Shown here in pieces: positions 60,057 through 64,000 of a DNA stretch of 64,000 bases; the first letter of the stretch is position 1; the number at the start of each line of letters is the position of its first letter. Position numbers and translations under genes: made by a program. The notes under the pieces were generated by a model that made no database searches, was not told the DNA's origin, and saw nothing but the letters and a program-made list of their open reading frames with translations. Origin of the DNA: an uncultured Bacteroidales bacterium (GTDB lineage: Bacteria; Bacteroidota; Bacteroidia; Bacteroidales; Paludibacteraceae); assembly GCA_900319005.1 (NCBI GenBank), contig ONMV01000003.1, forward strand, positions 1-64,000, read 5' to 3'.

Positions 60057-62364
60057 CTTGCGCTACGTTGCACCATTTCATACCTGCTGTCAGACCGGTC
60101 TTATCCGGAGCATAGAGTGCATCAACGGTAGAAGTCGTTCCGTCTGTTCCGCTTACCGCTCCACTACTGATATAAGTGAAGTCATACGTATGGTTGGCTT
60201 TCTCGTTTTTTGCCGAAGCCGCAAACCATCGACCGTTCACATTATGGAAGGTAGTAGAAGCAATGGATTTAGTATAAGAACCATCTTCGTTGCAGAGGTT
60301 AGCCTGAGCGATTGCAACATTTTCGTTCGTAGAAACCCCGGTACACATTACGATATTCCCATTGCTGCCTACAGAACTAAACGAAATAGATCCAGCTCCG
60401 TTTCCCATAATATTCGCGCCTCCATCGGTGGCATAAATTTTACCGGTTACATTTAACGTACCGTCAACAATCAATTTCGCATCATCCAATAAATCCTTGG
60501 ACTTTCCTGTTCCCCTATTCTTATGACTTGTCAAAATAGTCATGGAATAAAAATATCTTCCGTTGCAGTACATTCCCCAATTGTCCACATCGAATATGTA
60601 TGTGTTGGAAGATAGGGTTAATGAGGCTCCTTTTTTTACCTCAACAACCGCTCCGGGTTGAACCACCATCGGCTTAGATAAGGTCATATTACACCCAGCC
60701 GCTAAAACAATCTGCATATTGCTTGAAAGCGGTAGGTTATAACTGCTTGAATTGACCGTGGTAATTCCGCAATCTACATTCAATGCGTCCAATTGAGCCG
60801 TTCCTCTCATTTCATAGTTGACCAAATCCGTCGTAGGGTCATACCATTTACATACCGACGAGGAGGCATCTTTCAATTGGAATAATGTATTACTCGTACC
60901 GATCAGTGAAAATGTTCCTTCATTCTTGCCGCCACCACCATAAACGTTGGTGTAGTTACTCAATTTAGCACCGTAATGATACGTAGTTGGGACCTCTACA
61001 TTTTGTATGGTGTAACTCTGAAATGGGAAAAATTTCCACGAAGACGCATTACCTGCTATTGTTGAACAAGCCGTACCTCCGCGCCAGTCTCCGACTGCAA
61101 AATCTTCCCAAATAACAGACCCGCTATTTGCCGTAATGGAGCCTACTCCGACTGTATTGTTACCTTGGTCCATATCTTGCCCTTTGATAAATCCCCAGCA
61201 GTAAATAGTACCATTCAACTCAATATGTCCGCCGGCACTCATATCTAATACGCCACACGCTCCAATAGGATAAGCCGATGGATTTCCTCCGCAATAAGAA
61301 ACCAATTGACCTCCCACACATAACACACCACCGGACATGACGTTAATACTAACACCTTCTCTTGTAATCAGTTTTTTGTAAATAGAAAGGGCTGTCGTCA
61401 AACCGGATGTGTTATATGCAATATCTTTCGGTTTTGTTTGAACCTCGTTGGCGCTACTATACGGTATCAATAATGTAGCCCCTGCTTTGATGGTATACGT
61501 ACCATTATCAAACGGCATTAGGTCGGAGCCATCTACAACCGTTTCATCCGCTACCGGTACAATCGTTCCGCTACCGCCGGCAGCAATCGTTGCCGCCTTC
61601 AAACCATAATACTGCGTTTCACTACCCTTGAGAATAAATTTACCCAAGGTTGTTGGTACAAAACGAGCTCCCATCTTAATGGTCTCGGATTTGGTAAACG
61701 CGGCCTCATATGGGCTTGCGATAGACAAGTCTTCAACGAACTCGCCCGCACTATTCAATTTGTACCATCCGGCAAAGGCATAACCGCTTGCCGGGTTGGC
61801 TGTCAGCGTTACGCCGGTTACATTGCTTTTTACTACATTAGCAGACGACACCGTCTCTGCGGAGCCACCGTTCACAGCAATCGTATAGGTTCCGTTAGCA
61901 GGTGCCTCGAAAGTTATGTTCACCTTTGCTTTCTCTACGAAATGCGCATAGAGAGTTTGGGTGGATGATTCATCGGTCACATCAAATGCCACGCCCTTAG
62001 GATTAGCATTAACCGCACCATCGGACGAGGACGCACTCGATGTCCAGCCCAGGAAAGTATAGCCATCTGCCGGAGTAGCATAGGCATACAAGGTTCCCGT
62101 ATGCTGACCACCTTCGTTTCCTCCGCAACTAAAAGAAGCTGAAGCGGAACCGCTCGTGGCGCTACCACTCGTTGAGGCATAAACAGTACCGCTACCTGTT
62201 CCTTTATTAACGTTCAACGTAGCAGTATGCGTACTATGACTTCCCCACACATTGCCAACCCCAAGCGTCAGCAGCATAATTACCATCGCCGTATAGCGGA
62301 AGAGGTTTAGGTTTGCCCCGCTAACACAGCGAATGATGTTCATTGATTTAAATAAAGTTTTCAT
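59860..62364 (-). CDS. Giant adhesin, N-terminal fragment with signal peptide and InlB-type repeats
   Basis: An 834-residue frame. A long signal peptide (LFRYTAMVIMLLTLGVGNVW, cleavage near GS) is followed by two InlB-type repeats (YAYATPADGYTFLGWTSSAS, LTANPASGYAFAGWYK) and a large beta-rich region with many Gly/Ser. The frame ends LYAVDGCAVNSLGCMA and stop. The continuation expected from the next frame (SDAWHDVANPTNYY) is obtained by deleting one CTCG of a CTCGCTCG tandem at 59874-59881. So the gene was probably one continuous 8.5-kb frame until recently, is phase-variable, or carries an assembly error. Nothing resembles a slippery heptamer for programmed frameshifting. Confidence 0.78.
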   Translation of the reverse strand: MKTLFKSMNIIRCVSGANLNLFRYTAMVIMLLTLGVGNVWGSHSTHTATLNVNKGTGSGTVYASTSGSATSGSASASFSCGGNEGGQHTGTLYAYATPADGYTFLGWTSSASSSDGAVNANPKGVAFDVTDESSTQTLYAHFVEKAKVNITFEAPANGTYTIAVNGGSAETVSSANVVKSNVTGVTLTANPASGYAFAGWYKLNSAGEFVEDLSIASPYEAAFTKSETIKMGARFVPTTLGKFILKGSETQYYGLKAATIAAGGSGTIVPVADETVVDGSDLMPFDNGTYTIKAGATLLIPYSSANEVQTKPKDIAYNTSGLTTALSIYKKLITREGVSINVMSGGVLCVGGQLVSYCGGNPSAYPIGACGVLDMSAGGHIELNGTIYCWGFIKGQDMDQGNNTVGVGSITANSGSVIWEDFAVGDWRGGTACSTIAGNASSWKFFPFQSYTIQNVEVPTTYHYGAKLSNYTNVYGGGGKNEGTFSLIGTSNTLFQLKDASSSVCKWYDPTTDLVNYEMRGTAQLDALNVDCGITTVNSSSYNLPLSSNMQIVLAAGCNMTLSKPMVVQPGAVVEVKKGASLTLSSNTYIFDVDNWGMYCNGRYFYSMTILTSHKNRGTGKSKDLLDDAKLIVDGTLNVTGKIYATDGGANIMGNGAGSISFSSVGSNGNIVMCTGVSTNENVAIAQANLCNEDGSYTKSIASTTFHNVNGRWFAASAKNEKANHTYDFTYISSGAVSGTDGTTSTVDALYAPDKTGLTAGMKWCNVAQDATCGNIFNAIQTLNETPASDIRYTYPSSEWLQLLRTETEGVYGGSDNSLYAVDGCAVNSLGCMA

Positions 62365-62393
62365 ATCTTTTTGTATCTTAAATGTTTTCTATA

Positions 62394-63023
62394 TTATTTG
62401 TTGTAATCGTCATATATCGGCGAGTTAAATCCCACCGGATTCATGGGCTTCGCTTTCGGTTTAGCTTGCAACTCTGCCAATGATTGATTAATCAGCTCTA
62501 ACTGCATAGCCGTCTCCTCGTTGATTGCACGCTGCATCTCATTGACATCATTCTGGTCGTGCATCACTTCCTCAATATACAAATTCAAGCGCTCAATCTT
62601 TTCATTCAACAACTCTACTTTCGCCTCTGTAGCTGTTAATGCTACCAACGCCTGACGCATTGCCACGAACGCACGCGTGATTTGCACACTCATCTTTACT
62701 GCAATCTCACTCCGCAATAATGATGCCAACATCACCACGCCATGCTCTGTGAAAGCGTAGGGTAACTTACGAACACCTCCCCAATTTGAGGTCACAATTT
62801 GTGACTTCAAGTCTGCAACATCCTCATTTACAGAAACTTTCATCCATTCTTGATGAGTTAGTTGAAACATAAAGTCCTCGGGAAAACGCTCTTTGTTACG
62901 TTTCACCGCCTGGTTGAGCACTTTTGTCTCCACCTGGTACAACGCCGCCAAGTCACGGTCCAGAATCACCTTCTGTCCGCGGATCTCGTATATCTTACGC
63001 TGTATGACTGCTATATCTTTCAT
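62394..63023 (-). CDS. ORF6N-domain protein
   Basis: A 209-residue protein. Residues 1-90 form an ORF6N domain: [40 protein letters not shown], then FMFQLT, a fold known from phage and Bacteroidota proteins that probably bind [21 protein letters not shown] is the usual second half. The C-terminal 100 residues are a coiled coil ([19 protein letters not shown]) and a Pro/Lys-rich tail. It is probably a regulatory or phage-derived protein. It is on the same strand as the adhesin, 30 nt upstream, and the two share a nearly identical leader (ATTTAA..TACAAAAA..GATATGAAA), so it may be transcribed with or control the adhesin. Confidence 0.88.
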   Translation of the reverse strand: MKDIAVIQRKIYEIRGQKVILDRDLAALYQVETKVLNQAVKRNKERFPEDFMFQLTHQEWMKVSVNEDVADLKSQIVTSNWGGVRKLPYAFTEHGVVMLASLLRSEIAVKMSVQITRAFVAMRQALVALTATEAKVELLNEKIERLNLYIEEVMHDQNDVNEMQRAINEETAMQLELINQSLAELQAKPKAKPMNPVGFNSPIYDDYNK

Positions 63024-63096
63024 ATCTTTTTTGTACTTTAAATTTCGTTATATTTAGATCGGTCAAGATTGGCCGATAGGGGTTTTATATCTTTTA

Positions 63097-63140
63097 TTCT
63101 TATCCTCAATATTACACGTTCTTATCCTCAATATTACACG
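63097..63140. repeat. 22-bp tandem repeat in the ORF6N upstream region
   Basis: TTCTTATCCTCAATATTACA plus CG, two exact copies in direct succession. A hairpin ATCGGTCA/TGGCCGAT (63058-63077, one G-U) lies between it and the ORF6N start. The rest of 63024-63566 holds only A/T-rich tracts, a 7-bp hairpin GATTTCG/CGAAATC at 63483-63502 and GATCACGAGATCACG-type simple repeats; no gene or convincing promoter was found. Confidence 0.7.
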
Positions 63141-63566
63141 TGCAGGTGCTAATGCAAGGGAGCTTTGCACTTTGAGTGTGCAAAGTTATTGCTTTTTTTA
63201 TAAATAAAAAAAAAAATCAAAAGAAAAACGCCAAAAATCTGCTTTTTGCTATACAAAAGTGACAAAAGTACAGAGTAATGTTCGCAGAAATGACGTAATA
63301 ACGGGATTATGGAATATTTTGGTTCAAAATGGGTCCACATAAAAAATGAGACAGCAGGGAAATAGCTTTTTTAAAAAGGCTGAAAGACAGAGGCGTAGAT
63401 AGTGTATTGCTGTTGCAAGGGAGCCAAATGGAAAAAAGAGACATACGGAAAGAAGTTGCAGGGGTACTTATCTTTGTCGCAGATTTCGTTTTTTCGAAAT
63501 CACGTAATCCCGAGATCAGAAGATCACGAGATCACGAAAAATTTTTAACCCATTAAACTAAACATT

Positions 63567-64000
63567 ATGCTTAAAAACCTAAACTTAATGGAGGGACAGG
63601 AAAACCTCCGCATCGTTAAACATCTTGACATGCAGAAACTTCCTGAGAGTGTACAACAGATGCTTTCGCTGGCTTCTACGCCGGAGGAGCAGGACATTAT
63701 CCTCATGGCAACGCTTGCGGCGGCGAGTGCGTGCGTGCCGAAGATGTATTTTACGTATGGTCCGACGGGCAAGAAGTACTACGCTAACCTGCAATGTTTC
63801 ATCTTGGCTGCCGCAGCTTCCGGCAAAGGTATCGCCAATCAGGTCTTAGAGATGGTACGCGTGATTGATGAGCAGTATCCGATGTTGATTGCGGGCGACA
63901 GTACTTTAGCGGCATTTTACAAAGCGTTGGAGGAACAAGGCGGCTGCGGATACATGCACGAATCCGAAGGCTCGGTGATCACGGACATCTGGAAGAACGC
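63567..64000 (+). CDS. DUF3987-like P-loop protein, second paralogue (truncated by window end)
   Basis: 144 complete codons from ATG 63567 with no stop before the window end. MLKNLNLMEGQENLRIVKHL aligns with the protein at 2947-4215 throughout: GPTGKKYYANLQCF, AAAASGKGIAN (Walker-A-like), LIAGDST and GCGYMHESEGSVITDIW. Identity is roughly half over the visible part, estimated by eye. The P-loop here is AAAASGKG instead of GSAACGKG. It is divergent from the ORF6N gene with 543 nt between the start codons. Two members of this family within 60 kb suggest a duplicated module; molecular function unknown. Confidence 0.75.
   Translation, partial: MLKNLNLMEGQENLRIVKHLDMQKLPESVQQMLSLASTPEEQDIILMATLAAASACVPKMYFTYGPTGKKYYANLQCFILAAAASGKGIANQVLEMVRVIDEQYPMLIAGDSTLAAFYKALEEQGGCGYMHESEGSVITDIWKN

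Noticed and set aside
63469-63476. Promoter for the gene at 63567 (TATCTTTG)
   Set aside because: No TTG box at about 20 bp upstream.

Overview
The window looks like chromosomal DNA from a member of the Bacteroidales (Bacteroidota). The evidence is: twelve promoters of the phylum type (TTG or TTTG, then TAnnTTTG), every one with a 20-bp spacer; an ExbB - small membrane protein - ExbD - ExbD operon; a type IX secretion (T9SS) lipoprotein of the PorW/SprE type next to very large secreted proteins with T9SS-like C-termini; and the Bacteroidales form of ParE. Family or genus cannot be fixed from the sequence alone.

Layout. 1-2.4 kb: end of ribosomal L9, L31 type B, a PnuC-like transporter carrying two GC-rich repeat insertions, and an RluA-type pseudouridine synthase. 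2.4-5.2 kb: a small unknown protein, a DUF3987-like P-loop protein, an unusual array of 7-bp-stem hairpins in its upstream region, and a candidate structured RNA of about 300 nt with its own promoter and terminator. 5.2-9.4 kb: accessory stretch with two small exported proteins, a decayed IS30-family transposase, an AT-rich unknown gene and a GC-rich unknown gene. 9.4-13.6 kb: a rhamnogalacturonan-acetylesterase-like GDSL enzyme, the ExbB/ExbD energy-transduction operon and tRNA-Ser(GGA). 13.7-15.5 kb: uridine kinase and a split chromate-type transporter. 15.5-23.9 kb (minus strand): uxaB-uxaA-comF-nadB-NlpC/P60-uvrD, one run from a promoter at 23.9 kb. 24.0-26.4 kb: a TonB-dependent receptor paired with a heavy-metal-binding-domain protein. 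26.4-30.0 kb: tdk-priA-nucleoside kinase. 30.3-35.8 kb: cca-parE-small Cys protein-psuK-psuG. 35.8-38.5 kb: hit and greA behind an attenuator-like leader with a 32-aa protein, then miaB and tRNA-Pro(GGG). 38.5-62.4 kb (minus strand): porW/sprE-like, tsaB, an outer-membrane barrel protein and a train of large secreted proteins, ending with an 8.5-kb beta-helix/InlB-repeat adhesin gene interrupted by a 4-bp duplication. 62.4-64 kb: an ORF6N-domain protein and the start of a second DUF3987-like paralogue.

How genes connect. Pectin use is represented by the GDSL esterase (deacetylation) and UxaB/UxaA (galacturonate catabolism). RNA maturation and modified-nucleoside salvage are represented by RluA, MiaB, TsaB, Cca, PsuK/PsuG, Udk and Tdk. 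Neither tRNA encodes CCA, so the cca product is required for both. Surface biology dominates the last 25 kb, where a T9SS component sits beside probable T9SS cargo.

The least expected signals are: (1) the array of hairpins that share a 6-7-bp stem with a 3-4-nt loop but differ in sequence; (2) the adjacent orphan RNA candidate; (3) short intergenic-type repeats that have entered unrelated genes in frame and are translated (pnuC, the pseudouridine synthase, the GDSL esterase, priA, cca, miaB); (4) the CTCG duplication that splits the giant adhesin; and (5) the double-hairpin leader before greA. Gaps not listed as features (for example 541-588, 8103-8225, 13406-13545, 30076-30273) showed me nothing beyond what neighbouring entries mention.
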